From: Rhodospirillaceae bacterium
GTDB lineage: Bacteria; Pseudomonadota; Alphaproteobacteria; GCA-2731375
Reading direction: 5' to 3'
DNA: 64,000 nt
Assembly (NCBI GenBank): GCA_018701215.1
Contig: JABIWH010000042.1
Span: forward strand, 1-64,000
Shown: positions 8,329-17,301 of the stretch, piece after piece
Numbering within the stretch: position 1 is the stretch's first letter
Layout of the letters: every line of letters starts with the position of its first letter
Position numbers and translations under genes: made by a program
The notes under the pieces: generated by a model
Databases searched by the model: none
What the model saw: the letters and a program-made list of their open reading frames with translations, nothing else
Told to the model about the DNA's origin: nothing

Positions 8329-8523
8329 TCAGATTTTGAAGACCGCGTCCGCCGCGCCGCGTGCGGTCTGCTTGTCGGCGATCGCAGCACGGACGCGGGC
8401 GATCTCCGCCTCCATCTCTGCAATATAGTCCTGCAACTGCTCCACGGACATCAATTGCAAATCAGGCTTTCCCTTGGAGTTCTCGGGGAGAACTTCCAGC
8501 GGTTCCAGATCATCGTTGTCCAT
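8329..8523 (-). CDS. DUF1192 small coiled-coil protein
   Basis: This 64-residue acidic protein starts MDNDDLEPLE and has a helical, coiled-coil-prone middle (VEQLQDYIAEMEAEIARVRAAI). It matches the alphaproteobacterial DUF1192 family in size and pattern. Function is unknown. It is divergent from the quinone oxidoreductase and close to trcR, a grouping I recall as conserved in alphaproteobacteria. The start is the ATG at 8523, preceded by GGGAGG. Its stop is 6 bases from that of the convergent ChaN-like gene. Confidence 0.8.
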   Translation of the reverse strand: MDNDDLEPLEVLPENSKGKPDLQLMSVEQLQDYIAEMEAEIARVRAAIADKQTARGAADAVFKI

Positions 8524-8610
8524 TATCGCCTCCCGCCATTGCCTATTGCATAGGATAATACTAGACCAATGGTTTGATCCACCCGCAAATGCCACCGCAC
8601 AAGAACGAGA

Positions 8611-9630
8611 ATGCCCATGAGCGCCCTGCCGGAAAGTATGACCGCAATTGAAATTGCCACTTTTGGCCCGCCCGAGGGCTTGCAGCCGACCCAGCGGCCC
8701 ATGCCTGAAGCCGGCCATGGCGAGGTCCTGATCAAGGTTGCCGCCGCCGGCGTCAACCGGCCCGATGTCATGCAGCGCGCCGGCAACTATCCCCCGCCGC
8801 CCGGCGCATCCGATATTCCGGGCCTGGAGGTCGCGGGCGAAGTCGTGTTCGCCGGCCCAGGTGTCGATGGGGGTGTCGATGGCATAGCCGTGGGCGATCA
8901 GGTCTGTGCCTTGGTCGCCGGTGGCGGCTACGCCGAATATTGCGTTGCCCCCGCCGCCCTGTGTCTGCCCGTGCCGGGTGCCCTGAACATGGCGGAGGCG
9001 GCGGCGCTGCCCGAGACATTTTTCACGGTTTGGACCAATGTTTTTCAGCGCGGCGCCCTGCGCGGTGGCGAAAGCATTCTGATCCATGGCGGCTCGTCGG
9101 GCATCGGCACCACGGCGATCCAGCTGGCCAAGGCATTTGGCGCGCGAATTTTTGCCACCGCCGGCAATCAGGACAAATGCCGGGCTTGCGAAGAATTAGG
9201 CGCGGAACAGGCGGTCAACTACCGCGTAGAAAATTTTGCCGAGGTGATCAAGGAGGCGACGGGGGGTGAAGGCGTTGATCTGATCCTTGATATGGTGGGC
9301 GGCGACTATTTTGTTCCCAACATTGCTTCATTGGCCGTGGAAGGTCGGCTGGTGCAGATCGCCACGCTGCATGGCCCCAAGGTGCCGGATTTCTCGATCC
9401 TGCCGATAATGATGAAACGTCTGACGGTGACCGGATCGACCCTGCGGCCACGTACAGTGGCACAAAAGGCGGTGATCGCAGATGAGTTGCGGGATCAGGT
9501 CTGGCCGCTGCTGGAACAAGGCAGCGTACGCCCGGTGATGGATCAAAGTTTCGCCCTTGCCGATGCCGCCGGCGCGCACATCCGGATGGAAGGCAGCGAA
9601 CATATCGGTAAGATTGTCTTGACGGTTTAG
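8611..9630 (+). CDS. NAD(P)H quinone oxidoreductase (PIG3/QOR-type zinc-free MDR)
   Basis: This 339-residue medium-chain dehydrogenase/reductase resembles PIG3/TP53I3-type quinone oxidoreductases. It has a GroES-like N-terminal half (GEVLIKVAAAGVNRPDVMQRAG) and a Rossmann half with HGGSSGIGTTAIQLAKAFG, and lacks the zinc-ligand pattern of alcohol dehydrogenases. It would reduce quinones or alpha,beta-unsaturated carbonyls with NADPH in the cytosol. In-frame ATGs at 8611, 8617 and 8638 are possible starts. The similarity to the family begins near MTAIEIATFG, so 8638 could also be the real start. Confidence 0.85.
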   Translation: MPMSALPESMTAIEIATFGPPEGLQPTQRPMPEAGHGEVLIKVAAAGVNRPDVMQRAGNYPPPPGASDIPGLEVAGEVVFAGPGVDGGVDGIAVGDQVCALVAGGGYAEYCVAPAALCLPVPGALNMAEAAALPETFFTVWTNVFQRGALRGGESILIHGGSSGIGTTAIQLAKAFGARIFATAGNQDKCRACEELGAEQAVNYRVENFAEVIKEATGGEGVDLILDMVGGDYFVPNIASLAVEGRLVQIATLHGPKVPDFSILPIMMKRLTVTGSTLRPRTVAQKAVIADELRDQVWPLLEQGSVRPVMDQSFALADAAGAHIRMEGSEHIGKIVLTV

Positions 9631-9831
9631 GCCGCCTTGGCGTAATGGCGCAACGGTCCCTGTACGCGCGCCCGTGCGCCCCGGATACAGCTGTTCTTGG
9701 CGCGGACGGGTAAGCGCGTTATACAGGGGTCAACAGAATTATTACGATGAAGGCCGCCCCCAATGGCATGGCGTGAAAACGCCACATATTTGGCTGTTTT
9801 TTCGGGGTTGCCGCATTCAGGAGTCATATAG

Positions 9832-10632
9832 ATGACCGAAGTATTGATGCCGAAAGCGACGGCCGTTTGGCTGGTCGACAACACCCCTTTGACCTTTGAC
9901 CAAATCGCCGCTTTCTGCAACCTGCATGCGCTGGAAGTTCAAGGCATCGCCGATGGCGAGGTCGCAACCGGGATCAAAGGCGTCGACCCCATCGCCACGG
10001 GACAGTTGAACCAAGAGGAGATCGACCGTTGCACCAACGATGCGGCGCAACGGCTGCGCCGCTCGGACGCCAGGTTGCGGGAAACCCAAAGGCGCAGCAA
10101 GGGGCCGCGCTACACACCGCTATCGCGGCGCCAGGACCGGCCGAATGCCATCGCCTGGCTGGTGCGCTATCACCCGGAATTGACCGATGCGCAGGTCTCC
10201 AAGCTGGTGGGCACGACAAAGCAAACCATTACCGCCGTACGCGACCGCACGCACTGGAATATCTCCAACATTACCCCGCAAGACCCGGTGACCTTGGGTT
10301 TGAGCAGCCAGGTGGATCTCGATAGCGCCGTGCAAAAGGCGCAGGACAAGTTGGAGAAGCAGCAGGCCAAGGCCGACAAAGAATTGGCCAAGAAGCGCGC
10401 CGCCTCGTTAAGCGCGGCGGAAGAATCCGGGCAACCTTCCGCGCAGCCTGACGATGAGCAAGCGGCTTTGGCGGCTGGTCTGGCGGCCGAAGCGGAAGCA
10501 GAAGCAGAAGCAGCGGTGGAAGCCGAGCCCGAGGCCGAACCGTCGGCGGAGAATATCTTCGGCGCACAACCCGATGCAGAACCGGAGTCCGAGGAAGAGA
10601 GCCCCAGTGCCGAGGATGTCTTCGGTAACTAG
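9832..10632 (+). CDS. trcR: transcriptional cell-cycle regulator TrcR (DUF1013)
   Basis: The first ~160 residues match the DUF1013/TrcR family of alphaproteobacteria: LMPKATAVWLVDNTPLTFDQIAAFC near the start, and an HTH-like segment (LTDAQVSKLVGTTKQTITAVRDRTHWN) about residues 115-140. Known family members act in the CtrA/GcrA-linked control of the cell cycle. The remainder is a charged coiled coil (AVQKAQDKLEKQQ) and an Ala/Glu-rich acidic tail, more variable in the family. It lies 201 bases after the quinone oxidoreductase, enough for its own promoter. ATAGATG context at the start, with AGGAG 10 bases upstream. Confidence 0.85.
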   Translation: MTEVLMPKATAVWLVDNTPLTFDQIAAFCNLHALEVQGIADGEVATGIKGVDPIATGQLNQEEIDRCTNDAAQRLRRSDARLRETQRRSKGPRYTPLSRRQDRPNAIAWLVRYHPELTDAQVSKLVGTTKQTITAVRDRTHWNISNITPQDPVTLGLSSQVDLDSAVQKAQDKLEKQQAKADKELAKKRAASLSAAEESGQPSAQPDDEQAALAAGLAAEAEAEAEAAVEAEPEAEPSAENIFGAQPDAEPESEEESPSAEDVFGN

Positions 10633-10662
10633 AAGCCCGCGGTATTGTAAAGGCCGGCTTTT

Positions 10663-11838
10663 TTGAACGCACCATCCAACGCGTCAGAGGACACGAGCTG
10701 GCGCAGCTTGTGGCTTTCCTCGGGCGCATTGTCCTTGGCCCTATTGGGTGATGCGTTAATTTACATCGTCCTTCCCGTCAATGCCGAGGCCTTTGGCGTC
10801 GGCATTGCCTGGGTTGGCATCCTGTTGGCGGCGAACCGCATCGTACGCACCTTTTCCTATGGTATGATTGCCGTCCTGGGCGAACGCATCGGCATCCGAA
10901 ACCTCTGTATCCTCGCAACCGTCGCGGCGATTATCTCCACCGCCATGTATGGCCTGGTGGCGGGCTGGGCGGCCTTGCTGGCGGCCCGAATTCTGTGGGG
11001 CGTATCTTACGGTGCCTTGTTGTTGGCCGCCCTTGGTTACGCCGCCACCGACCGGGCGCGGACCGGTTCACGGGTTGGCGTCAGCCGCGCGATCGAACAG
11101 GTTGGGCCATTGCTGGCCCTAACCGTGGGTGCCTGGCTGGCCGGCATCGTGGGCCCGCGTGAGGTCTTTCTCTACCTCGCCATTGTTTCCTGCATCGGCG
11201 CGATATTCGCCCTTAAGCTACCACGCCGCGTCGCCAAACCGCTGACCCCGCGCGCCGACCGTCCCTCCGCCCTGCCAAAACCCGACCGCTTGGATATTCT
11301 GATTTTCTGGATGGGTTTCGCTGTCGACGGCGTCTTCACCATGACCGTGACCATCATGCTGGCGGAACATATCGCCCTGGAAATGGCCATGCTGTCGGGC
11401 GGGCTGCTGTTTGCGGGCCGGCGCGTGATCGAGATGGTGGTGGCGCCGCTGTCGGGCTATATCGCGGACCGGTTTGGCGTCCGCGTGCCTTTGCTTGCCG
11501 CCTCTTTCCTGCTTGTCGTTGGCCTGGGATTGGTCGGCTTGGGCTGGCTCTACACCGGCGCCCTTGCGATCATTCTTGCGCGCGGCGCCCTGGGCACCCT
11601 GATCCCGGCGGCGGTGGCGCTGTTCGCCCCCGATGCGGTACTGCAATCCCTGGCCCGCAATCAAACCTGGCGCGATATCGGCGCGGCGCTGGGTCCGCTT
11701 ACCACGGGCTTCGTGCTGGGCTCGACAAAGCCCGAGACCCTGCATCTGATCCTGGCGGCAGTCTTCCTGGTCAGCCTGCTATGGCTGCTAAGCTGGCCGA
11801 ATTGGCGGGCGCCAAAGAAACAGCACCCGCCGGCATAG
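10663..11838 (+). CDS. MFS transporter
   Basis: This 391-residue integral membrane protein has about 12 hydrophobic helices and an MFS pattern in the second to third helices (AANRIVRTFSYGMIAVLGERIG) and in the second half (VVAPLSGYIADRFGVRVP). The substrate is not readable; the class includes drug and sugar exporters. It uses a TTG start at 10663 with AAAGG upstream, 30 bases after trcR, so it may be read from the same transcript. Its stop is 2 bases from that of the convergent secreted-protein gene. Confidence 0.8.
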   Translation: MNAPSNASEDTSWRSLWLSSGALSLALLGDALIYIVLPVNAEAFGVGIAWVGILLAANRIVRTFSYGMIAVLGERIGIRNLCILATVAAIISTAMYGLVAGWAALLAARILWGVSYGALLLAALGYAATDRARTGSRVGVSRAIEQVGPLLALTVGAWLAGIVGPREVFLYLAIVSCIGAIFALKLPRRVAKPLTPRADRPSALPKPDRLDILIFWMGFAVDGVFTMTVTIMLAEHIALEMAMLSGGLLFAGRRVIEMVVAPLSGYIADRFGVRVPLLAASFLLVVGLGLVGLGWLYTGALAIILARGALGTLIPAAVALFAPDAVLQSLARNQTWRDIGAALGPLTTGFVLGSTKPETLHLILAAVFLVSLLWLLSWPNWRAPKKQHPPA

Positions 11839-11840
11839 AT

Positions 11841-12320
11841 CTAGTCCGGCAACGTGCGTTCAACAACTTCATGGCGGCAGGCGGCCAGACGCCCCTTGGG
11901 TGCGGGCAGCTTGATGCGCGGACCGCCAGTCACGGTGCCAGACACGCCCGTGAATGCCCCGCTGCCGCCATAAAGCATCCCCTTGCTGCCCTTTGGTCCG
12001 CCCATGCCCCGGACCATGTATTTTGAGCCATCCACGGCGTTCACGGTGCAAAAGTATGGGGCGGATTCGTATTTCCCAGCGACCATGCCGCCAGAACCGA
12101 TGCAGTGGCCCGAAAGGCTTTGTTTGGGATCATGGTCGTCCGTCAGCCAGGTGAAATCCAGTGCGTAGCCCCAACCCATGTCTTTCTTGGTGGTGGCGAT
12201 CATATTTAGCGTACCTGTCCAACAGGTAGTTCCGGAAATTTTCTCGGTTTTAGCCAAAGCGGGCATGGTAAGCGTCATAGCCAGCGTAGCGGCAATTACT
12301 GCTGTCATCGTGCGAGGCAT
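11841..12320 (-). CDS. small secreted protein, duplicated family (copy B)
   Basis: This 159-residue protein has a signal peptide ending PALA (about residue 23) and a mature beta-rich domain. Four Cys (TTCWTG, GHCIGSGG, YFCTV, AACRHE) are positioned exactly as in its paralogue at 14573-15052. The Gly-rich stretch GGSGAFTGVSGTVTGG resembles allene-oxide-cyclase-like barrels, a weak hint only. I chose the second of two ATGs (12320) because GGGAG lies 7 bases upstream, the same spacing as in the paralogue; an upstream ATG at 12338 only gives similarity through the conserved ribosome site. It follows a membrane winged-helix regulator. Confidence 0.75.
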   Translation of the reverse strand: MPRTMTAVIAATLAMTLTMPALAKTEKISGTTCWTGTLNMIATTKKDMGWGYALDFTWLTDDHDPKQSLSGHCIGSGGMVAGKYESAPYFCTVNAVDGSKYMVRGMGGPKGSKGMLYGGSGAFTGVSGTVTGGPRIKLPAPKGRLAACRHEVVERTLPD

Positions 12321-12425
12321 CATCAAGCTCCCTTTCATGGTTTGAAGCCATGAAAGGCTAGGGTGGCTGAGACGCCACTGCTTGAGGGAAGCACGAGTTT
12401 TGCCTGAGGATTTTATGAAAACGGC

Positions 12426-14489
12426 CTATTTCACGACCGAGGACCAGAATATTTCATAGGAATCGGAGTTCACATACTCGTTGCCGAGGTCTCTTGTTCC
12501 CGTTGGGTTGCGGTAGTAATGGACACAAACCTTGCGGTCGGGAAGGCCGGCATCATGGATATAGCACCACCGATCCCCTTCAACATGTCCGGTCCCAGTA
12601 AGCTTGAACTTGTCATTTTTCCAGAGCCATTTGCCGTCATGGGCGATTTCGAAACTAAATAGCCCCCACGATTGCCCCTTACCTTCGAGACGATGGCCCA
12701 ATAACAGCGCCTTCAACTCGGTGCCCGTCAATTGGTTGGCTTTTTCAAATTTGAAGCCATAGGGCCATTCCGGCGCGCCGCCCTTACGCAGAGCGCCGAT
12801 CCAGTGCGCCAGAACATTCGGCGCCCAGTAATCCCTGTGCAGGGCGGTCGCCTGGACATTGAAGGGCGCCCAGCCCTTGATGCGCTGCGCGACAATTTTT
12901 TCGGCCTCCGCCAACCGGCCAAGTTCCGCATAGGTGATGATCAAGCCATTATTGGCCTGAAGATACTTGGGATCCCGCGCTATGACGCTTTTGTAGAACA
13001 CCAGAGCATCCTCGTAGCGGTGGTTTAGAAAATAGGCCTCGCCGGTTCTGAAGGCATTGTAATTGTTTGGCCGCGGATCCAGTTTTAGCGCCGCCTCCAT
13101 TTCAACCAGGGCATCCTGCACTTTCCCCGCCGCATACAGTGCCTCCCCCAGAGTTCTTCTTGCGGAGGCATTGTTCGGATGGGCGGTAACCGCCTGACGG
13201 GCGGTCACGATCGACTCGTCATGGGATGCGATGGTCGTAAGCATGAAGGATTTCGCGCTCAGCGCGCCGGCATGGTTGGGATCAATGGCCAAGGCCTTGG
13301 CGATGGCACGCCTTGCCCGCTGGTGTGCCGAGGCCGGGCCAAGAACCTGGAATAGATTGAACCGCGCGACGTGCGCCGCCACGGCCGCCTCGCCGGCATG
13401 GGCATCGGCAAACGCCGGGTCCATTTGCCGCGCCTGTGTATAGAGCTTGAGAGCTTTCTTGAGTGGTTTCGGCCAAAGCTTGAGGTGAGCCTTGCGTGCC
13501 TTGAGATACAGCTCATGGGCCTGCAAATTCTTGGTTGGCGGCTCTACCATCGTTTTCAGTTCATCCGCCGTCAAGCTGACCTGCAGGCCGGCGACGATCT
13601 TGGCGATGACATCGTCCTGCAGGGCAAAAACATCCCTGGCATCCCGGTCAAAAATCTCGGCCCAGACGTGACCGCCAGTCTTGCCGTCGGTCAGTTGCGC
13701 GTTGATACGCACCTTGCCGCCCGCGCGGCGCACGCTGCCCTCCAGCACATAGCGCGCGCCCAGATCCTCGGCAATTTCCTGGACCTTGGTATTCTTGCCC
13801 TTGTACGTGAAGGTGGAATTGCGCGCGATCACGAACAGACCCTTGACCTTTGATAGCTGGGTGATCAGATCGTCGGTCATACCATCGGCGAAATAGTCCT
13901 GCGCCGGATCACCTGACATATTGTCGAAAGGCAGCACGGCGATGGACGGTTTTTCCCCTGGCCCATCAGAAAATTTACCCGATCCAGCCCCGTACCAAAT
14001 CATCACACCGGTTGAGACAAACATGACCAGAGCCACAAACATGGCCGGTATCCAGGGCATTTTCCCAGGCGGCAATCTATGCTTTTCCAATACCTCGGCT
14101 GCGTGGCCATGCTCCGGCCCGGCGGCTGGCGCTGCATCCATGACCATTTCATGAGCGTCATGGACCGCCACCTCGCCGACGAAACGATAGCCACGCCGGG
14201 GTACGGTGCGGATCATATCCTGGGCCCTGCCGCTGTCGCCAATAGCCTGACGGGCCAGCTTGACGGCGGTGCTGAGCGAGGCATCGGAGACAAAACGCCC
14301 CTGCCAGAGCTGTTCGTTCAACTCGTCCCTGTCAACCAAACGGTCGCGATTTTCGACCAGATAACACAGCAGAACAAATGCCTGCGGCTCGATCGCACAG
14401 CTAACCCCATCCCGGCGCAGCTCGTGCAGGGCAAGGTCCAATTGGTAATCTCCGAACGAATAGATAGCCGCCCCAGGCTCCGGCACCAC
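12426..14489 (-). CDS. membrane-anchored winged-helix/TPR regulator (CadC/ToxR-like), copy B
   Basis: This protein of about 687 residues has an OmpR/ToxR-type winged helix (residues ~10-105: YSFGDYQLDL, ELNEQLWQGRFV, TVPRRGYRFVG). One membrane helix follows near 155-180. Then comes a TolB/FlgO-like domain (SIAVLPFDNMSGD, YFADGMTDDLITQLSKV, VLEGSVRRAG), tetratricopeptide repeats, and a C-terminal ~110-residue beta domain with Cys. The DNA-binding head would be cytosolic and the sensor periplasmic. The start is GTG at 14489, the first of two GTGs, 7 bases after AGGGAG. The same layout occurs in the paralogue. It is followed by a secreted Cys protein. No partner kinase is visible, so it is a one-component regulator. 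Confidence 0.85.
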   Translation of the reverse strand: MVPEPGAAIYSFGDYQLDLALHELRRDGVSCAIEPQAFVLLCYLVENRDRLVDRDELNEQLWQGRFVSDASLSTAVKLARQAIGDSGRAQDMIRTVPRRGYRFVGEVAVHDAHEMVMDAAPAAGPEHGHAAEVLEKHRLPPGKMPWIPAMFVALVMFVSTGVMIWYGAGSGKFSDGPGEKPSIAVLPFDNMSGDPAQDYFADGMTDDLITQLSKVKGLFVIARNSTFTYKGKNTKVQEIAEDLGARYVLEGSVRRAGGKVRINAQLTDGKTGGHVWAEIFDRDARDVFALQDDVIAKIVAGLQVSLTADELKTMVEPPTKNLQAHELYLKARKAHLKLWPKPLKKALKLYTQARQMDPAFADAHAGEAAVAAHVARFNLFQVLGPASAHQRARRAIAKALAIDPNHAGALSAKSFMLTTIASHDESIVTARQAVTAHPNNASARRTLGEALYAAGKVQDALVEMEAALKLDPRPNNYNAFRTGEAYFLNHRYEDALVFYKSVIARDPKYLQANNGLIITYAELGRLAEAEKIVAQRIKGWAPFNVQATALHRDYWAPNVLAHWIGALRKGGAPEWPYGFKFEKANQLTGTELKALLLGHRLEGKGQSWGLFSFEIAHDGKWLWKNDKFKLTGTGHVEGDRWCYIHDAGLPDRKVCVHYYRNPTGTRDLGNEYVNSDSYEIFWSSVVK

Positions 14490-14523
14490 GAAAACACTCC
14501 CTGCCAAAACACGCTTTCGCCTA

Positions 14524-14552
14524 ACTGTAGGGTCGGCGCCGATAACTGTCCA
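14524..14552 (-). promoter_or_regulatory. conserved sigma70 promoter of regulator copy B
   Basis: On the minus strand, TGGACA (14547-14552) and TACAGT (14524-14529) are separated by 17 bases. The surrounding sequence matches the promoter of copy A almost base for base, including the -35 box and the CGCCGACCCTA stretch before the -10. The 5' leader would be only about 30 bases. Confidence 0.65.
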
Positions 14553-14572
14553 TGGCAGGGAGTGAAGATCAA

Positions 14573-15052
14573 TTAGCCGGGCGTGGTGCGTTCAACGGTT
14601 TGGTGACGGCAGGCGGCGAATTCGCCCTGGGGGGCGGGCAGATTGACCTGCGCGCCGCCCTTCACGGTACCCGATATGCCCTTGAAGACGCCGGTGCCGC
14701 CGAACAGAACGCCGTCAAGCTTGGCCGGGGTGCCCGTGCCTGTCACCATATAGGTTGATCCGTCCGCCGCCATAACGTTGCAGAAGAACGGCGCGCTATG
14801 ATACTTGCCGCCGACCATGCCGCCCGAACCCACGCAACGGCCCGACATGCTCTTGTTCGGATCCTGGTCATCGGCCAGCCAAGTATAGTTCATGGTAAAG
14901 GCCCAACCCATGTCGGCCTTGGTGGTGGCAAGCACGTCCGATTTGCCGCTCCAACAGGATGTACCGCTAAATTTTTCGGATTTTGCCAGGGCCGGCGCAC
15001 TTAGTGCCAACGCCAGAATAGTGGCGAGGATCGTGGTTTTGCTGCGAAACAT
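14573..15052 (-). CDS. small secreted protein, duplicated family (copy A)
   Basis: This is a 159-residue paralogue of the product of 11841-12320, of identical length. It has a signal peptide (to about APALA) and the conserved pattern KFSGTSCWSG, MGWAFTMNYTWLADDQDP, GRCVGSGGMVGGKY, FGGTGVFKGISGTV, FAACRHQTVERT. Four Cys are conserved. The start is ATG at 15052 with GGGAG 7 bases upstream. Function is unknown; it probably acts in the periplasm or outside the cell. It lies between the two regulators in the order regulator A, secreted A, regulator B, secreted B. Confidence 0.75.
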   Translation of the reverse strand: MFRSKTTILATILALALSAPALAKSEKFSGTSCWSGKSDVLATTKADMGWAFTMNYTWLADDQDPNKSMSGRCVGSGGMVGGKYHSAPFFCNVMAADGSTYMVTGTGTPAKLDGVLFGGTGVFKGISGTVKGGAQVNLPAPQGEFAACRHQTVERTTPG

Positions 15053-15182
15053 AATGAGGCTCCCATTCATTGTTGCCGGCGCGTTTGCGCCTTTCTGATG
15101 GGAATATGATGGGCCGCATGGCGGCGGACTGCTTGTTAGATAGCTGGCAATTAGCTGATAGTTTCCTGAAAATTGGCCATTT

Positions 15183-17201
15183 TCAGCGGTCGCGCTGGAT
15201 ATCCTCAAGCGAAAAGTAGTAGCGGTCCCAAATACTGATATGGATAAAGGGCTGCGGCTTTTCCTTGGTCGGGGTCTCGTTGCGATAAAAATAGCTACAA
15301 TATTTTCTATTGTTGAAAACGTAAGGAGAGTGGTAGCAGAATTTCTCTCCCTCTAATGACCAGTATCCCTTGGTCTTGGCCCAATCGTTGGCATAAGACA
15401 ACCGGCCGTCGGGATAGAGGTCTATATCCACATCCAAATTGTAAATTGCTTTGGCGCGCATGCGCCGGCCAATAATTAGCCGCCTGATTTCTGCCCCGCT
15501 CAGACGTTTGGCGGGCTCATCCTTGAAACCATATGGCCATTCCGGTATCCCCGCCTTGGCCATGCTTGATAGCCATTTATCCAATGCATCCCGATGCCAA
15601 TGGCGCAGAAATACGCCTGAAAGCCGCCGATTAATCGCGGCCCAAAGTTTCCTGGTGATATCGGCGGACCTCCTTGCCTCATCCAGTTTGCCCAAGGCCG
15701 CATTGTTTAGGGCGAGCCCCCAATGACCGTCATACCAATTGGGCGCCCGGGCCGCGACATCGGCGGACAACCGGATAGCGGTTTCGTATCGACTACCCAG
15801 GAAATAGACCGTGGCCAGCTTGGCGCCGGCATAGGTATTTGGTGACGGGTCAAGCGCCATGGCTTTGTCGGCCTCGACCAGACCCTCGGTCCAGCGACCT
15901 TGTATCGCCAAGGCATGGGCCAGGGTCACGTGGGCCAGGGCCTGTTCAGGATTAAGACGCACGGACTCTTCCGCCGTGGCAATAGCCTTTGCCGGTGCCA
16001 TTTCGATGAATTGGAGCACGGACAAGGCGTCCAAGGCAGCAGCATTTCCTGGCTCGAATTTTAGCGCCCTAACCGTCGACTGCCGCACCAGTTTTTGCGC
16101 TTCGGCGCTATCCATGACCCAGACCAGCGTCGAACGCCAAACATAAAGGGCCACATTCGCTATACCCGCGTAAGCGGCGGCAAAGGTTGGATCAAGATTT
16201 ATGGCTTCTTCATAGAGCGCGATGGCTTCTTTGAGGCCGGGATTTTTCCGATTGTTGTCGGGGCGGGATTCATACTTCAAATGGATGCTGCGCGCCCGAA
16301 GGTAGAGTTCATAGGCCTCCGGATTATCGGTCGGTGCCTCGGCCAGACGGCGGCGCTCATCGGCAGTCAGCTTAACCCGCAGGGCCGCGACGATTTTCTC
16401 AATCACCTCGTCTTGCAGGGAAAAAATGTCATTTTGCTGGCGGTCAAAAATCTCCGCCCACAAATGATCGCCGGTTCGGCCATCAGTCAATTGCGCGTTG
16501 ATGCGTATGGTGTCGCCCGCCCGGCGCACGCTGCCTTCCAACACGTAACGCACGCCCAGATCGTCGGCGATGTCCTGCACCTTGGTGCTTTTGCCTTTGT
16601 AGGTGAAGGTGGAATTGCGGGCGATCACCGACAGGCCTTTGACTTTGGACAAATGGGTGATCAGATCGTCGGTCATGCCGTCGGCGAAATACTCCTGGTT
16701 CTTGTCATCGGAAAAACTATTGAAGGGCAGCACGGCAATGGACGGGCGGTAAAGCGGCAGATTGACCCAATAGATAATGCCGGCACCAAATAGCATGACC
16801 AGCATGGTCGCGGCGGCTGCCAACCAATAGCTATGGTCCCGCCGCCCACGTTCCAAATGACCGGCAGGCGCATCGCCATCGATCGCACCGACAAAGCGGA
16901 AGCCCTTGCCCCGCACGGTTCGGATCAACATTTGGCGTTGGCCGCTGTCGCCAATGGCCTGGCGGGCGAGTTTTATGTAGGTGCTCAGGGCGGCGTCGGT
17001 AACGAAACGGCCGTCCCAGATCTGCTCGTTCAGCTCGTCCTTGGTGACCAGCCGCTCCCGGTGTTCCACCAGATATTGCAACAGATCAAAAGCCTGGGGT
17101 TCAATGGCGCGGGCACGCCCATCCTTGCGTAATTCTTGTAAGCCGAGATCCAGCTCGAACGCGCCGAAGGCATAGATCCTTGCCTGCTCCCCCGCCACCA
17201 C
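15183..17201 (-). CDS. membrane-anchored winged-helix/TPR regulator (CadC/ToxR-like), copy A
   Basis: This 672-residue paralogue of the gene at 12426-14489 has the same domain order: winged helix (YAFGAFELDLGLQELRKDG; KDELNEQIWDGRFV; TVRGKGFRFVG), one membrane helix near 130-150, TolB/FlgO-like domain (SIAVLPFNSFSDD, YFADGMTDDLITHLSK), TPRs and a C-terminal Cys-containing beta domain (PEWPYGFKDEPAKRLSGAE). The start is GTG at 17201, the first of two GTGs after AGGGGGG, matching copy B. DNA-binding and TolB-like parts are far more alike than the TPRs, which suggests the sensor part has diverged to a different signal. Confidence 0.85.
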   Translation of the reverse strand: MVAGEQARIYAFGAFELDLGLQELRKDGRARAIEPQAFDLLQYLVEHRERLVTKDELNEQIWDGRFVTDAALSTYIKLARQAIGDSGQRQMLIRTVRGKGFRFVGAIDGDAPAGHLERGRRDHSYWLAAAATMLVMLFGAGIIYWVNLPLYRPSIAVLPFNSFSDDKNQEYFADGMTDDLITHLSKVKGLSVIARNSTFTYKGKSTKVQDIADDLGVRYVLEGSVRRAGDTIRINAQLTDGRTGDHLWAEIFDRQQNDIFSLQDEVIEKIVAALRVKLTADERRRLAEAPTDNPEAYELYLRARSIHLKYESRPDNNRKNPGLKEAIALYEEAINLDPTFAAAYAGIANVALYVWRSTLVWVMDSAEAQKLVRQSTVRALKFEPGNAAALDALSVLQFIEMAPAKAIATAEESVRLNPEQALAHVTLAHALAIQGRWTEGLVEADKAMALDPSPNTYAGAKLATVYFLGSRYETAIRLSADVAARAPNWYDGHWGLALNNAALGKLDEARRSADITRKLWAAINRRLSGVFLRHWHRDALDKWLSSMAKAGIPEWPYGFKDEPAKRLSGAEIRRLIIGRRMRAKAIYNLDVDIDLYPDGRLSYANDWAKTKGYWSLEGEKFCYHSPYVFNNRKYCSYFYRNETPTKEKPQPFIHISIWDRYYFSLEDIQRDR

Positions 17202-17237
17202 GAAAACACCCCCCTTGCCATAACATATGCCCAGATA

Positions 17238-17266
17238 ACTCTAGGGTCGGCGGTCATGACTGTCCA
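17238..17266 (-). promoter_or_regulatory. conserved sigma70 promoter of regulator copy A
   Basis: On the minus strand, TGGACA (17261-17266) and TAGAGT (17238-17243) are exactly 17 bases apart. This is the same arrangement and flanking sequence as upstream of copy B, so the duplication included the promoter, or selection has kept it. Confidence 0.65.
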
Positions 17267-17301
17267 TGGCGGCAAGAAAGCAAATCTCGGAAAACCGCTA
17301 G

